NCBI GenBank assembly: GCA_945910005.1
Contig: CAMDTW010000445.1
Location: forward strand, 1 to 64,000
Direction: 5' to 3'
Source: Isoperla grammatica
Lineage: Eukaryota > Arthropoda > Insecta > Plecoptera > Perlodidae
DNA: 64,000 nucleotides
How positions within the stretch are numbered: position 1 is the stretch's first letter; each line of letters starts with the position of its first letter. Shown in pieces: positions 11,296 to 25,456 of the stretch. The translations under genes were made by a program, and so were the position numbers. The notes under the pieces are model-generated. The model was not told the DNA's origin. It searched no databases and saw only the letters and a list, made by a program, of their open reading frames with translations.

Positions 11296-11873
11296 TCTTT
11301 CAGAATGCACACTAACATTATTATTTTTCAACGGTTGGTGTAACTTCTAAAGTAGTTATCGAAATGTGACGAAATGGACAAATTGTGCTTATTGAGCCTG
11401 AAACGCTCTAAAACAACGATTTGTCAACTTTAGTTGAAACCCTTAGGAATCCCGGCCGTATGCAAGATTCCTCTTAAAACTGGAAGTTTGGGGTAGATAG
11501 ACTATAATCAGCCAATTTCTATATTTTATGCATATTTTAACCAAAAACGACCAAAAAACTCAATTAATGCATTTTCATAATACTCTTTCAGAATGCACAC
11601 TAACATTATTATTTTTCAACGGTTGGTGTAACTTCTAAAGTAGTTATCGAAATGTGACCGAAATGGACAAATTATGCTTATTGGAGCCTGAAACGCTCTA
11701 AAACAACGATTTGTTAACTTTGGTTGAAACCCTTAGGAATCCCAGCCGTATGCAAGATTCCTCTTAAAACTGGAAGTTTGTGGTAGAAAGACTGAAATCA
11801 GCCAATTTCTATATTTTATGCATATTTTAACCAAAAACGACGAAAAAACTCAATTTATGCATTTTCATTATAC
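11296..11873. repeat. Type C-C dimer with ancestral marks
   Basis: C monomers start at 11296 and 11584. The preceding type A copy carries GAAAAATGCAGCC, GAAATGTAACG and GAAATGCTC (about 11011-11117). The same A copy precedes the dimers at 32678, 36434 and 43370, making a conserved A-C-C trimer. The second C has GCTTATTGG with AAATTATGC and GATTTGTTAAC, as in those other dimers. Confidence 0.82.
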
Positions 11874-12745
11874 TCTTGAAGAATGCAGCTATAATTCTTA
11901 TTTTTCAACGGAGGGTGTAACTTCTATAGAAGTTATCGAAATGTGACGAAATGGACAAATTGTGCTTATTGGAGCCTGAAACGCTCTAAAACAACGATTT
12001 GTCAACTTTGGTTGAAACCCTTAGGTATCCCGGCCGTATGCAAGATTCCTCTTAAAACTGGAAGTTTGTTGGTAGATAGACTGAAATCAGCCAAATTCTA
12101 TTTTTTAAGCATATTTTAACCAAAAACGACGAAAAAACTCAATTTATGCATTTTCATTATACTCTTGAAGAATGCAACCTATAATTCTTATTTTTCGACG
12201 GAGGGTTGTAACTTCTATAGAAGTTATCGAAATGGGACGAAATGGACAAATTGTGCTTATTGGAGCCTGAAACGATCTAAAACAACGATTTGTCATCTTT
12301 GGTTGAAACCCTTAGGAATCCCGGCCGTATGCAAGATTCCTCTTAAAACTGGAAGTTTGTGGTAGATAGACTGAAATCAGCCAATTTCTATTTTTTATGC
12401 ATATTTTAACCAAAAACGACGAAAAAAACCCAATTTATGCATTTTCATTAAACTCTGAAGAATGGAACCTATAATTCTTATTTTTCGACGGAGGGTGTAA
12501 CTTCTATTGAAGTTATCGAAATGTGACGAAATGGACAAATTGTGCTTATTGGAGCCTGAAACGCTCTAAAACAACGATTTGTGCAATTTGGTTGAAAACC
12601 TTAGGAATCCCAGCCGTATGCAAGCAAGATTCCTCTTAAAACTGGAAGTTTGTGGTAGATAGACTAAAATCAGCCAATTTCTATATTTTATGCATATTTT
12701 AACCAAAAACGACCAAAAAACTCAATTTATGCATTTTCATAATAC

Positions 12746-14479
12746 TCTTTCAGAATGCACACTAACATTATTATTTTTCAACGGTTGGTGTAACTTCTAA
12801 AGTAGTTATCGAAATGTGACGAAATGGACAAATTGTGCTTATTGGAGCCTGAAACGCTCTAAAACAACGATTTGTCAACTTTGGTTGAAACCCTTAGGAA
12901 TCCCAGCCGTATGCAAGATTCCTCTTAAAACTGGAAGTTTGTGGTAGATAGACTGAAATCAGCCAATTTCTATATTTTATGCATATTTTAACCAAAAACG
13001 ACGAAAAAACTCAATTTATGCATTTTCATTATACTCTTGAAGAATGCAGCCTATAATTCTTATTTTTCAACGGAGGGTGTAACTTCTATAAAAGTTATCG
13101 AAATGTGACGAAATGGACAAATTGTGCTTATTGGAGCCTGAAACGCTCTAAAACAACGATTTGTCAACTTTGGTTGAAACCCTTAGGAATCCCGGCCGAA
13201 TGCAAGATTCCTCTTAAAACTGGAAGTTTGTGGTAAATAGACTGAAATGAGCCAATTTCTATTTTTTTGCATATTTTAACCAGAAACGACGAAAAAACTC
13301 AATTTATGCATTTTCATTATACTCTTGAAGAATGCAACCTATAATTCTTATTTTTCGACGGAGGGTGAAACTTCTATAGAAGTTATCGAAATGTGACGAA
13401 ATGGACAAATTGTGCTTATTGGAGCCTGAAACGCTCTAAAACAACGATTTGAGCAATTTGGTTGAAACCCTTAGGAATCCCATCCGCATGCAAGATTCCT
13501 CTTAAAACTGGAAGTTTGTGGTAGATATACTTAAATCAGCCAATTTCTATATTTTATGCATATTTTAACCAAAAACGACGAAAAAACTCAATTTTATGCA
13601 TTTTCATAATACTCTTTCAGAATGCACACAAACATTATTATTTTTCAACGGTTGGTGTAACTTCTAAAGTAGTTATCGAAATGTGACGAAATGGACAAAT
13701 TGTGCTTATTGGAGCCTGAAACGCTCTAAAACAACGATTTGTCAACTTTGGTTGAAACCCTTAGGAATCCCAGCCGTATGCAAGATTCCTCTTAAAACTG
13801 GAAGTTTGTGGTAGATAGACTGAAATCAGCCAATTTCTATATTTTATGCATATTTTAACCAAAAACGACGAAAAAACTCAATTTATGCATTTTTATTATA
13901 CTCTTGAAGAATGCAGCCTATAATTCTTATTTTTCAACGGAGGGTGTAACTTCTATAGAATATATCGAAATGTGACGAAATGGACAAATTGTGCTAATTG
14001 GAGCCTGAAACGCTCTAAAACAACGATTTGTCAACTTTGGTTGAAACCCTTAGGAATCCCGGCCGTATGCAAGATTCCTCTTAAAACTGGAAGTTTGTGG
14101 TAGATAGACTGAAATCAGCCAAATTCTATTTTTTATGCATATTTTAACCAAAAACGACGAAAAACTCAATTTATGCATTTTCATTATACTCTTGAAGAAT
14201 GCAACCTTATAATTCTTATTTTTCGACGGAGGGTGTAACTTCTATAGAAGTTATCGAAATGTGACGAAATGGACAAATTGTGCTTATTGAAGCCTGAAAC
14301 GCTCTAAAACATTGATTTGTCAACTTTGGTTGAAACCCTTAGGAATCCCGGCCGTATGCAAGATTCCTCTTAAAACTGGAAGTTTGTGATAGATAGACTG
14401 AAATCATCCAATTTCTATTTTTTTTGCATATTTTAACCAAAAACGACGAAAAAACTCAATTTATGCATTTTCATTATAC
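12746..14479. repeat. HOR cassette 2 (C-A-B-C-A-B)
   Basis: C monomers are at 12746 and 13613, the GAAATGAGCC marker of the type A member is at 13244, and CATCCGCATGC follows in the B member. This copy is cleaner than cassette 1. It aligns with cassette 7 at an offset of 32068-32069 bp and with cassettes 5 and 6 at 21377 and 25133 bp. It begins the regular part of the array. Confidence 0.9.
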
Positions 14480-17400
14480 TCTTGAAGAATGCAACCTATA
14501 ATTCTTATTTTTCGACGGAGGGTGTAACTTCTATAGAAGTTATCGAAATGTGACGAAATGGACAAATTGTGCTTATTGGAGCCTAAAACACTCTAAAACA
14601 ACGATTTGTGCAATTTGGTTGAAACCCTTAGGAATCCCAGCCGTATGCAAGATTCCTCTTAAAACTGGAAGTTTGTGGTAGATAGACTAAAATCAGCCAA
14701 TTTCTATATTTTAAGCATATTTTAACCAAAAACGACGAAAAAACTCAATTTATGTATTTTCATTATACTCTTGAAGAATGCAACCTATAATTCTTATTTT
14801 TCGACGGAGGGTGTAACTTCTATAGAAGTTATCGAAATGTGACGAAATGGACAAATTGTGCTTATTGGAGCCTGAAACGCTCTAAAACAACGATTTGAGC
14901 AATTTGGTTGAAACCCTTAGGAATCCCATCCGCATGCAAGATTCCTCTTAAAACTGGAAGTTTGTGGTAGATATACTTAAATCAGCCAATTTCTATTTTT
15001 TATGCATATTTTAACCAAAAACGACGAAAAAACTCAATTTATGCATTTTCATTATACTCTTGAAGAATGCAGCCTAAAATTCTTATTTTTCAACGGAGGG
15101 TGTAACTTCTATAGAAATTATCGAAATGTGACGAAATGGACAAATTGTGCTTATTGGAGCCTGAAACGCTCTAAAACAACGATTTGTCAACTTTGGTTGA
15201 AACCCTTAGGAATCCCGGCCGTATGCAAGATTCCTCTTAAAACTGGAAGTTTGTGGTAGATAGACTGAAATCAGCCAATTTCCATTTTGTATGCATATTT
15301 TAACCAAAAACGACGAAAAAACTCAATTTATGCATTTTCATTATACTCTTGAAGAATGCAACCTATAATTATTATTTTTCGACGGAGGGTGTAACTTCTA
15401 TAGAAAATATCGAAATGTGACGAAATGGACAAATTGTGCTTATTGGAGCCTGAAACGCTCTAAAACAACGATTTGTCAACTTTGGTTGAAACACTTAGGA
15501 ATCCCAGCTGTATGCAAGATTCCTCTTAAAACTCGAAGTTTGTGGTAGATAGACTAAAATCAGCCAATTTCTATATTTTATGCATATTTTAACCAAAAAC
15601 GACGAAAAAACTCAATTTATGCATTTTCATTATACTCTTGAAGAATGCAGCCTATAATTCTTATTTTTCAACGGAGGGTGTAACTTCTATAAAAGTTATC
15701 GAAATGTGACGAAATGGACAAATTGTGCTTATTGGAGCCTGAAACGCTCTAAAACAACGATTTGTCAACTTTGGTTGAAACCCTTAGGTATCCCGGCCGT
15801 ATGCAAGATTCCTCTTAAAACTGGAAGTTTGTGGTAGATAGACTGAAATCAGCCAATTTCTATTTTTTAAGCATATTTTAACCAAAAACGACGAAAAAAC
15901 TCAATTTATGCATTTTCATTATACTCTTGAAGAATGCAACCTATAATTCTTATTTTTCGACGGAGGGTGTAACTTCTATAGAAGTTATCGAAATGTGACG
16001 AAATGGACAAATTGTGCTTATTGGAGCCTGAAACGCTCTAAAACAACGTTTTGTGCAATTTGGTTGAAACCCTTAGGAATCCAAGCCGTATGCAAGATTC
16101 CTCTTAAAACTGGAAGTTTGTGGTAGATAGACTGAAATCAGCCAATTTCTATATTTTATGCATATTTTTACCAAAAACGACGAAAAAACTCAATTTCTGC
16201 ATTTTCATTATACTCTTGAAGAATGCAGCCTATAATTCTTATTTTTCAACGGAGGGTGTAACTTCTATAGAAGTTATCGAAATGTGACGAAAGGGACAAT
16301 TTGTGCTTATTGGAGCCTGAAACGCTCTAAAACAACGATTTGTCATCTTTGGTTGAAACCCTTAGGAATCCCGGCCGTATGCAAGATTCCTCTTAAAACT
16401 GGAAGTTTGTGGTAGATAGACTGAAATCAGCCAATTTCTATTTTTTATGCATATTTTAACCAAAAACGACGAAAAAACTCAATTTATGCATTTTCATTAA
16501 ACTCTTGAAGAATGCAACCTATATTTCTTCTTTTTCGACGGAGGGTGTAACTTCTATAGAAAATATCGAAATGTGACGAAATGGACAAATTGTGCTTATT
16601 GGAGCCTGAAACGCTCTAAAACAACGATTTGTCAACTTTGGTTGAAACACTTAGGAATCCCAGCTGTATGCAAGATTCCTCTTAAACCTCGAAGTTTGTG
16701 GTAGATAGACTAAAATCAGCCAATTTCTATATTTTATGCATATTTTAACCAAAAACGACGAAAAAACTCAATTTATGCATTTTTATTATACTCTTGAAGA
16801 ATGCAGCCTATAATTCTTAATTTTCAACGGAGGGTGTAACTTCTATAGAAGTTATCGAAATGTGACGAAATGGACAAATTGTGCTTTTTGGAGCCTGAAA
16901 CGCTCTAAAACAACGATTTGTGCAATTTGGTTGAAACCCTAAGGAATCCCAGCCGTATGCAAGATTCCTCTTAAAACTGGAAGTTTGTGGTAGATAGACT
17001 AAAATCAGCCAATTTCTATATTTTATGCATATTTTAACCAAAAACGACGAAAAAACTCAATTTATGCATTTTCATTATACTCTTGAAGAATGCAGCCTAT
17101 AATTCTTATTTTTCAACGGAGGGTGTAACTTCTATAGAAGTTATCGAAATGTGACGAAATGGACAAATTGTGCTTATTGGAGCCTGAAACGCTCTAAAAC
17201 AACGATTTGTCAACTTTGGTTGAAACCCTTAGGAATCCCGGCCGTATGCAAGATTCCTCTTAAAACTGGAAGTTTGTGGTAGATAGACTAAAATCAGCCA
17301 ATTTCTATATTTTATGCATATTTTAACAAAAAACGACGAAAAAACTCAATTTATGCATTTTCATTATACTCTTGAAGAATGCAACCTATAATTCTTATTT

Positions 17401-18759
17401 TTCGACGGAGGGTGTAATTTCTATAGAAGTTATCGAAATGTGACGAAATGGACAAATTGTGCTTATTGGAGCCTATACGCTCTTAAACAACGATTTGTGC
17501 AATTTGGTTGAAACCCTTAGGAATCCCAGCCGTATGCAAGATTCCTCTTAAAACTGGAAGTTTGTGGTAGATAGACTAAAATCAGCCAATTTCTATATTT
17601 TATGCATATTTTAACTAAAAACGACGAAAAAACTCAATTTATGCATTTTCATTATACTCTTGAAGAATGCAGCCTATAATTCTTATTTTTCAACGGAGGG
17701 TGTAACTTCTATAGAAGTTATCGAAATGTGACGAAATGGACAAATTGTGCTTAATGGAGCCTGAAACGCTCTAAAACAACGGTTTGTCAACTTTGGTTGA
17801 AACCCTTAGGAATCCCGGCCGTATGCAAGATTCCTCTTAAAACTGGAAGTTTGTGGTAGATAGACTAAAATCAGCCAATTTCTGTATTTTATGCATATTT
17901 TAACCAAAAACGACGAAAAAACTCAATTTATGCATTTTCATTATACTCTTGAAGAATGCAGCCTATAATTCTTATTTTTCAACGGAGGGTGTAACTTCTA
18001 TAGAAGTTATCGAAATGTGACGAAATGGACAAATTGTGCTTATTGGAGCCTGAAACGCTCTAAAACAACGATTTGTCAACTTTGGTTGAAACCCTTAGGA
18101 ATCCCGGCCGTATGCAAGATTCCTCTTAAAACTGGAAGTTTGTGGTAGATAGACTGAAATCAGCCATTTTCTATTTTTTATGCATATTTTAACCAAAAAC
18201 GACGAAAAAACTCAATTTATGCATTTTCATATATTCTTGAAGAATGCAACCTATAATTCTTATTTTTCGGCGGAGGGTGTAACTTCTATAGAAGTTATCG
18301 AAATGTGACGAAATGGACAAATTGTGCTTATTGGAACCTGAAACGCTCTAAAACAACGATTTGTGCAATTTGGTTGAAACCCTTAGGAATTCCAGCCGTA
18401 TGCAAGATTCCTCTTAAAACTGGAAGTTTGTGGTAGATAGACTTAAATCAGCCAATTTCTATATTTTATGCATATTTTAACCAAAAACGACGAAAAAAAC
18501 TCAATTTATGCATTTTCATTATACTCTTGAAGAATGCAGCCTATAATTCTTATTTTTCAACGGAGGGTGTAGCTTCTATAGAAGTTATCGAAATGTGACG
18601 AAATGGACAAATTGTGCTTATTGGAGCCTGAAACGCTCTAAAACAACGATTTGTCAACTTTGGTTGAAACCCTTAGGAATCCCGGCCGTATGCAAGATTC
18701 CTCTTAAAACTGGAAGTTTGTGGTAGATAGACTAAAATCATCCAATTTCTATATTTTAT

Positions 18760-21700
18760 GCATATATTAACCAAAAACGACCAAAAAACTCAATTTATGC
18801 ATTTTCATAATACTCTTTCAGAATGCACACTAACATTATTATTTTTCAACGGTTGGTGTAACTTCTAAAGTAGTTATCGAAATGTGACGAAATGGACAAA
18901 TTGTGCTTATTGGAGCCTGAAACGCTCTAAAACAACGATTTGTCAACTTTAGTTGAAACCCTTAGGAATCCCGGCCGTATGCAAGATTCCTCTTAAAACT
19001 GGAAGTTTGTGGTAGATAGACTAAAATCAGCCAATTTCTATATTTTATGCATATTTTAACCAAAAACGACCAAAAAACTCAATTTATGCATTTTCATAAT
19101 ACTCTTTCAGAATGCACACTAACATTATTATTTTTCAACGGTTGGTGTAACTTCTAAAGTAGTTATCGAAATGTGACGAAATGGACAAATTGTGCTTTTT
19201 GGAGCCTGAAACGCTCTAAAACAACGATTTGTTAACTTTGGTTGAAACCCTTAGGAATCCCAGCCGTATGCAATATTCCTCTTAAATTGGAAGTTTGTGG
19301 TAGATAGACTGAAATCAGCCAATTTCTATATTTTATGCATTTTTTTAACCAAAAACGACGAAAAAACTCAATTTATGCATTTTCATTATACTCTTGAAGA
19401 ATGCAGCCTATAATTCTTATTTTTCAACGGAGGGTGTAACTTCTATAAAAGTTATCGAAATGTGACGAAATGGACAAATTGTGCTTATTGAAGCCTGAAA
19501 CGCTCTAAAACAACGATTTGTCAACTTTGGTTGAAACCCTTAGGAATCCCGGCCGAATGCAAGATTCCTCTTAAAACTGGAAGTTTGTGGTAAATAGACT
19601 GAAATGAGCCAATTTCTATTTTTTTGCATATTTTAACCAGAAACGACGAAAAAACTCAATTTATGCATTTTCATTATACTCTTGAAGAATGCAACCTATA
19701 ATTCTTATTTTTCGACGGAGGGTGAAACTTCTATAGAAGTTATCGAAATGTGACGAAATGGACAAATTGTGCTTATTGGAGCCTGAAACGCTCTAAAACA
19801 ACGATTTATGCAATTTGGTTGAAACCCTTAGGAATCCCATCCGCATGCAAGATTCCTCTTAAAACTGGAAGTTTGTGGTAGATATACTTAATCAGCCAAT
19901 TTCTATATTTTATGCATATTTTACCAAAACGACGAAAAAACTCAATTTATGCATTTTCATTATACTCTTGAAGAATGCACACAAACATTATTATTTTTCA
20001 ACGGTTGGTGTAACTTCTAAAGTAGTTATCGAAATGTGACGAAATGGACAAATTGTGCTTATTGGAGCCTGAAACGCTCTAAAACAACGATTTGTCAACT
20101 TTGGTTGAAACCCTTAGGAATCCCAGCCGTATGCAAGATTCCTCTTAAAACTGGAAGTTTGTGGTAGATAGACTGAAATCAGCCAATTTCTATATTTTAT
20201 GCATATTTTAACCAAAAACGACGAAAAAACTCAATTTATGCATTTTTATTATACTCTTGAAGAATGCAGCCTATAATTCTTATTTTTCAACGGAGGGTGT
20301 AACTTCTATAGAATATATCGAAATGTGACGAAATGGACAAATTGTGCTAATTGGAGCCTGAAACGCTCTAAAACAACGATTTGTCAACTTTGGTTGAAAC
20401 CCTTAGGAATCCCGGCCGTATGCAAGATTCCTCTTAAAACTGGAAGTTTGTGGTAGATAGACTGAAATCAGCCAATTTCTATTTTTTATGCATATTTTAA
20501 CCAAAAACGACGAAAAAACTCAATTTATGCATTTTCATTATACTCTTGAAGAATGCAACCTATAATACTTATTTTTCGACGGAGGGTGTAATTTCTATAG
20601 AAGTTATCGAAATGTGACGAAATGGACAAATTGTGCTTATTGGAGCCTGAAACGCTCTAAAACAACGATTTGTCAACTTTGGTTGAAACCCTTAGGAATC
20701 CCGGCCGTATGCAAGATTCCTCTTAAAACTGGAAGTTTGTGATAGATAGACTGAAATCATCCAATTTCTATTTTTTTTGCATATTTTAACCAAAAACGAC
20801 GAAAAAACTTAATTTATGCATTTTCATTATACTCTTGAAGAATGCAACCTATAATTCTTATTTTTCGACGGAGGGTGTAACTTCTATAGAAGTTATCGAA
20901 ATGTGACGAAATGGACAAATTGTGCTTATTGGAGCCTAAAACACTCTAAAACAACGATTTGTGCAATTTGGTTGAAACCCTTAGGAATCCCAGCCGTATG
21001 CAAGATTCCTCTTAAAACTGGAAGTTTGTGGTAGATAGACTAAAATCAGCCAATTTCTATATTTTATGCATATTTCAACCAAAAACGACGAAAAAACTCA
21101 ATTTATGCATTTTCATTATACTCTTGAAGAATGCAGCCTATAATTCTTATTTTTCAACGGGGGGTGTAACTTCTATAGAAATTATCGAAATGTGACGAAA
21201 TGGACAAATTGTGCTTATTGGAGCCTGAAACGCTCTAAAACAACGATTTGTCAACTTTGGTTGAAACCCTTAGGAATCCCGGCCGTATGCAAGATTCCTC
21301 TTAAAACTGGAAGTTTGTGGTAGATAGACTGAAATCAGCCAATTTCCATTTTGTATGCATATTTTAACCAAAAACGACGAAAAAACTCAATTTATGCATT
21401 TTCATTATACTCTTGAAGAATGCAACCTATAATTATTATTTTTCGACGGAAGGTGTAACTTCTATAGAAAATATCGAAATGTGACGAAATGGACAAATTG
21501 TGCTTATTGGAGCCTGAAACGCTCTAAAACAACGATTTGTCAACTTTGGTTGAAACACTTAGGAATCCCAGCTGTATGCAAGATTCCTCTTAAAACTCGA
21601 AGTTTGTGGTAGATAGACTAAAATCAGCCAATTTCTATATTTTATGCATATTTTAACCAAAAACGACGAAAAAACTCAATTTCTGCATTTTCATTATACT

Positions 21701-24700
21701 CTTGAAGAATGCAGCCTATAATTCTTATTTTTCAACGGAGGGTGTAACTTCTATAGAAGTAATCGAAATGTGACGAAATGGACAAATTGTGCTTATTGGA
21801 GCCTAAAACGCTCTAAAACAACGATTTGTCAACTTTGGTTGAAACACTTAGGAATCCCAGCTGTATGCAAGATTCCTCTTAAAACTCGAAGTTTGTGGTA
21901 GATAGACCGAAATCAGCCAATTTCTATATTTTATCCATATTTTAACCAAAAACGACGAAAAAACTCAATTTATGCATTTTCATTATACTCTTGAAGAATG
22001 CAACCTATAATTCTTATATTTCGACGGAGGGTGTAACTTCTATAGAAAATATCGAAATGTGACGAAATGGACAAATTGTGCTCGTTTGAGCCTGAAACGC
22101 TCTAAAACAACGATTTGTCAACTTTGGTTGAAACCCTTAAGAATCCCGGCCGTATGCAAGATTCCTCTTAAAACTGGAAGTTTGTGGTAGATAGACTGAT
22201 TTCAGCAATTTCTATTTTTTATGCATATTTTAACCAAAAACGACGAAAAAACTCAATTTATGCATTTTCATTATACTCTTGAAGAATGCAACCTATAATT
22301 CTTATTTTTCGACAGAGGGTGAAACTTCTATAGAAGTTATCGAAATGTGACGAAATGGACAAATTGTGCTTATTGGAGCCTGAAACGCTCTAAAACAACG
22401 ATTTGTGCAATTTGGTTGAAACCCTTAGGAATCCCATCCGCATGCAAGATTCCTCTTAAAACTGGAAGTTTGTGGTAGATATACTTGAATCAGCCAATTT
22501 CTATATTTTATGCATATTTTAACCAAAAACGACGAAAAAACTCAATTTATGCATTTTCATAATACTCTTTCAGAATGCACACAAACATTATTATTTTTCA
22601 ACGGTTGGTGTAACTTCTAAAGTAGTGATCGAAATGTGACGAAATGGACAAATTGTGCTTATTGGAGCCTGAAACGCTCTAAAACAACGATTTGTCAACT
22701 TTGGTTGAAACCCTTAGGAATCCCAGCCGTATGCAAGATTCCTCTTAAAACTGGAAGTTTGTGGTAGATAGACTGAAATAAGCCAATTTCTATATTTTAT
22801 GCATATTTTAACCAAAAACGACGAAAAAACTCAATTTATGCATTTTTATTATACTCTTGAAGAATGCAGCCTATAATTCTTATTTTTCAACGGAGGGTGT
22901 AACTTCTAAAGAATATATCGAAATGTGACGAAATGGACAAATTGTGCTAATTGGAGCCTGAAACGCTCTAAAACAACGATTTGGCAACTTTGGTTGAAAC
23001 CCTTAGGAATCCCGGCCGTATGCAAGATTCCTCTTAAAACTGGAAGTTTGTGGTAGATAGACTGAAATCAGCCAATTTCTATTTTTTATGCATATTTTAA
23101 CCAAAAACGACGAAAAAACTCAATGTATGCATTTTCATTATACTCTTGAAGAATGCAACCTATAATCCTTATTTTTCGACGGAGGGTGTAACTTCTATAG
23201 AAGTTATCAAAATGTGACGAAATGGACAAATTGTGCTTATTGGAGCCTGAAACGCTCTAAAACAACGATTTGTCAACTTTGGTGAAACCCTTAGGAATCC
23301 CGGCCGTATGCAAGATTCCTCTTAAAACTGGAAGTTTGTGGTAGATAGACTGAAATCATCCAATTTCTATTTTTTTTGCATATTTTAACCAAAAACGACG
23401 AAAAAACTCAATTTATGCATTTTCATTATACTCTTGAAGAATGCAACCTATAATTCTTATTTTTCGACGGAGGGTGTAACTTCTATAGAAGTTATCGAAA
23501 TGTGACGAAATGGACAAATTGTGCTTATTGGAGCCTGAAACGCTCTAAAACAACGATTAATGCAATTTGGTTGAAACCCTTAGGAATCCCAGCCGTATGC
23601 AAGATTCCTCTTAAAACTGGAAGTTTGTGGTAGATAGACTAAAATCAGCCAATTTCTATATTTTATGCATATTTTAACCAAAAACGACAAAAAAACTCAA
23701 TTTATGCATTTTCATTATACTCTTGAAGAATGCAGCCTATAATTCTTATTTTTCAACGGAGGGTGTAACTTCTATAGAAGTTATCGAAATGTGACGAAAT
23801 GGACAATTTGTGCTTATTGGAGCCTGAAACGCTCTAAAACAACGATTTGTGCAATTTGGTTGAAACCCTTAGGAATCCCAGCCGTATGCAAGATTCCTCT
23901 TAAAACTGGAAGTTTGTGGTAGATAGACTAAAATCAGCCAATTTCTATATTTTATGCATATTTAAACCAAAAATGCCAAAAAAACTCAATTTATGCATTT
24001 TCATAATACTCTTTCAGAATGCACACTAACATTATTATTTTTCAACGGTTGGTGTAACTTCTAAAGTAGTTATCGAAAGGTGACGAAATGGACAAATTGT
24101 GCTTATTGGAGCCTGAAACGCTCTAAAACAACGATTTGTCAACTTTGGTTGAAACCCTTAGGAATCCCAGCCGTATGCAAGATTCCTCTTAAAACTGGAA
24201 GTTTGTGGTAGATAGACTGAAATCAGCCAATTTCTATTTTTTATGCATATTTTAACCAAAAACGACGAAAAAACTCAATTTATGCATTTTCGTTATACTC
24301 TTGAAGAATGCAACCTATAATTCTTATTTTTCGACGGAGGGTGTAACTTCTATAGAAGTTATCGAAATGTGACGAAATGGACAAATTGTGCTTATTGGAG
24401 CCTGAAACGCTCTAAAACAACGATTTGTCAACTTTGGTTGAAACCCTTAGGAATCCCAGCCGTATGCAAGATTCCTCTTAAAACTGGAAATTTGTGGTAG
24501 ATAGACTGAAATCAGCCAATTTCTATTTTTTATGCATATTTTAACCAAAATCGACGAAAAAACTCAATTTATGCATTTTCATTATACTCTTGAAGAATGC
24601 AACCTATAATTCTTATTTTTCGACGGAGGGTATAACTTCTATAGAAGTTATCGAAATGTGACGAAATGGACAAATTGTGCTTATTGGAGCCTGAAACGCT

Positions 24701-24730
24701 CTAAAACAACGATTTGTCAACTTTGGTTGA
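18760..24730. repeat. 7.51-kb-offset duplication, copy 1
   Basis: This segment reappears 7510-7512 bp downstream. Matching points are C heads 18814/26324, 19103/26613, 22566/30078 and 24010/31522, GAAATGAGCC 19601/27111, GCTCGTTTGAG 22079/29591, and GGAAATTTG near 24486/31998. The left limit is at the rare CATATATTAACC. The right limit is near 24740, where GGAATGCCAGCC differs from GGAATCCCGGCC in the partner. The two-base change in offset arises near 19888-19930, where this copy lacks two A residues. Confidence 0.88.
19103..20832. repeat. HOR cassette 3 (C-A-B-hybrid C-A-B)
   Basis: The leading C copy reads GCTTTTTGG, GATTTGTTAAC and GCAATATTCC. The fourth monomer (19966) is a hybrid: it has an A/B-type anchor (TTGAAGAATG) and then GCACACAAAC of type C. 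The B member has CGATTTATGCAATTT. The final B copy reads CTATAATACTT and GTGTAATTTC. These marks separate cassettes 3, 4 and 8 from cassettes 1, 2, 5, 6 and 7, so there are two cassette lineages. Confidence 0.88.
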
Positions 24731-24878
24731 AACCCTTAGGAATGCCAGCCGTATGCAAGATTCCTCTTAAAACTGGAAGTTTGTGGTAGATAGACTAAAA
24801 TCAGCCAATTTCTATATTTTATGCATATTTTAACCAAAAACGACGAAAAAACTCAATTTATGCATTTTCATTATACTC

Positions 24879-25456
24879 TCTTGAAGAATGCAGCCTATAA
24901 TTCTTATTTTTCAACGGAGGGTGTAACTTCTATGAAAGTTATCGAAATGTGACGAAATGGACAAATTGTGCTTATTGGAGCCTGAAACAATCTAAAACAA
25001 CGATTTGTCAACTTTGGTTGAAACCCTTAGGAATCCCGGCCGTATGCAAGATTCCTCTAAAAACTGGAAGTTTGTGGTAGATAGACTAAAATCAGCCAAA
25101 TTCTATTTTTTATGCATATTTTAACCAAAAACGACGAAAAAACTCAATTTTTGCATTTTCATTATACTCTTGAAGAATGCAACCTATAATTCTTATTTTT
25201 CGACGGAGGGTGTAACTTCTACAGAAGTTATCGAAATGTGACGAAATGGACAAATTAAGCTTATTGGAGCCTGAAACGCTCTAAAACAACGATTTGTTAA
25301 CTTTGGTTGAAACCCTTAGGAATCCCGGCCGTATGCAAGATTCCTCTTAAAACTGGAAGTTTGTGGTAGATAGACTAAAATCAGCCAATTTCTATATTTT
25401 ATGCATATTTTAACCAAAAACGACGAAAAAACTCAATTTATGCATTTTCATTATAC
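24879..25456. repeat. A-B pair with altered dyads (partner 42502-43079)
   Basis: A type A copy with CTATGAAAG and GAAACAATC is followed by a type B copy with CTACAGAAG and GATTTGTTAAC. The junction between them reads CAATTTTTGCATT. The same pair occurs at 42502, 17623 bp away. In both places it sits between larger duplicated blocks, as if inserted or left behind as a unit. The first anchor has an extra CT (24877-24880). Confidence 0.83.

Larger units (their letters stand above)
2313..12745. repeat. Irregular satellite stretch with many private small indels
   Basis: Still the same satellite, about 36 monomers, but copies here carry many one- to four-base indels not shared with copies elsewhere. 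Examples: 6971-6983, 7138-7150, 8291-8345, 8521-8550, 8790-8800, 9011-9030, 9429-9435, 9711-9722, 10009-10016, 10461-10470, 10585-10592, 12066-12074, and a four-base CAAG duplication near 12621-12630. As a result most of the longer chance open frames fall here. The 24-monomer period is still visible: the marker CAATTTGTGCATT recurs at 3741 and 10699, 6936 + 22 bp apart. No gene is visible. Confidence 0.85.
12746..23500. repeat. Long duplication, copy 1 (partner 44815-55.3k)
   Basis: Sub-variants match in order at a constant offset of about 32068 bp: C heads 12746/44815, 13613/45681, 18814/50882 and 19103/51171, GAAATGAGCC 13244/45313 and 19601/51669, CAGCCATTTTC 18161/50229. Past about 20.2k the offset falls to 31782 (20544/52325, 22566/54348, 23432/55214) because the partner lacks one monomer. 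The match ends around 23.5k, where ACGATTAATGCAATTT here faces ACTCAAAAACAACG there. The left end is near 12.66k. About 37 monomers are involved. Confidence 0.85.
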
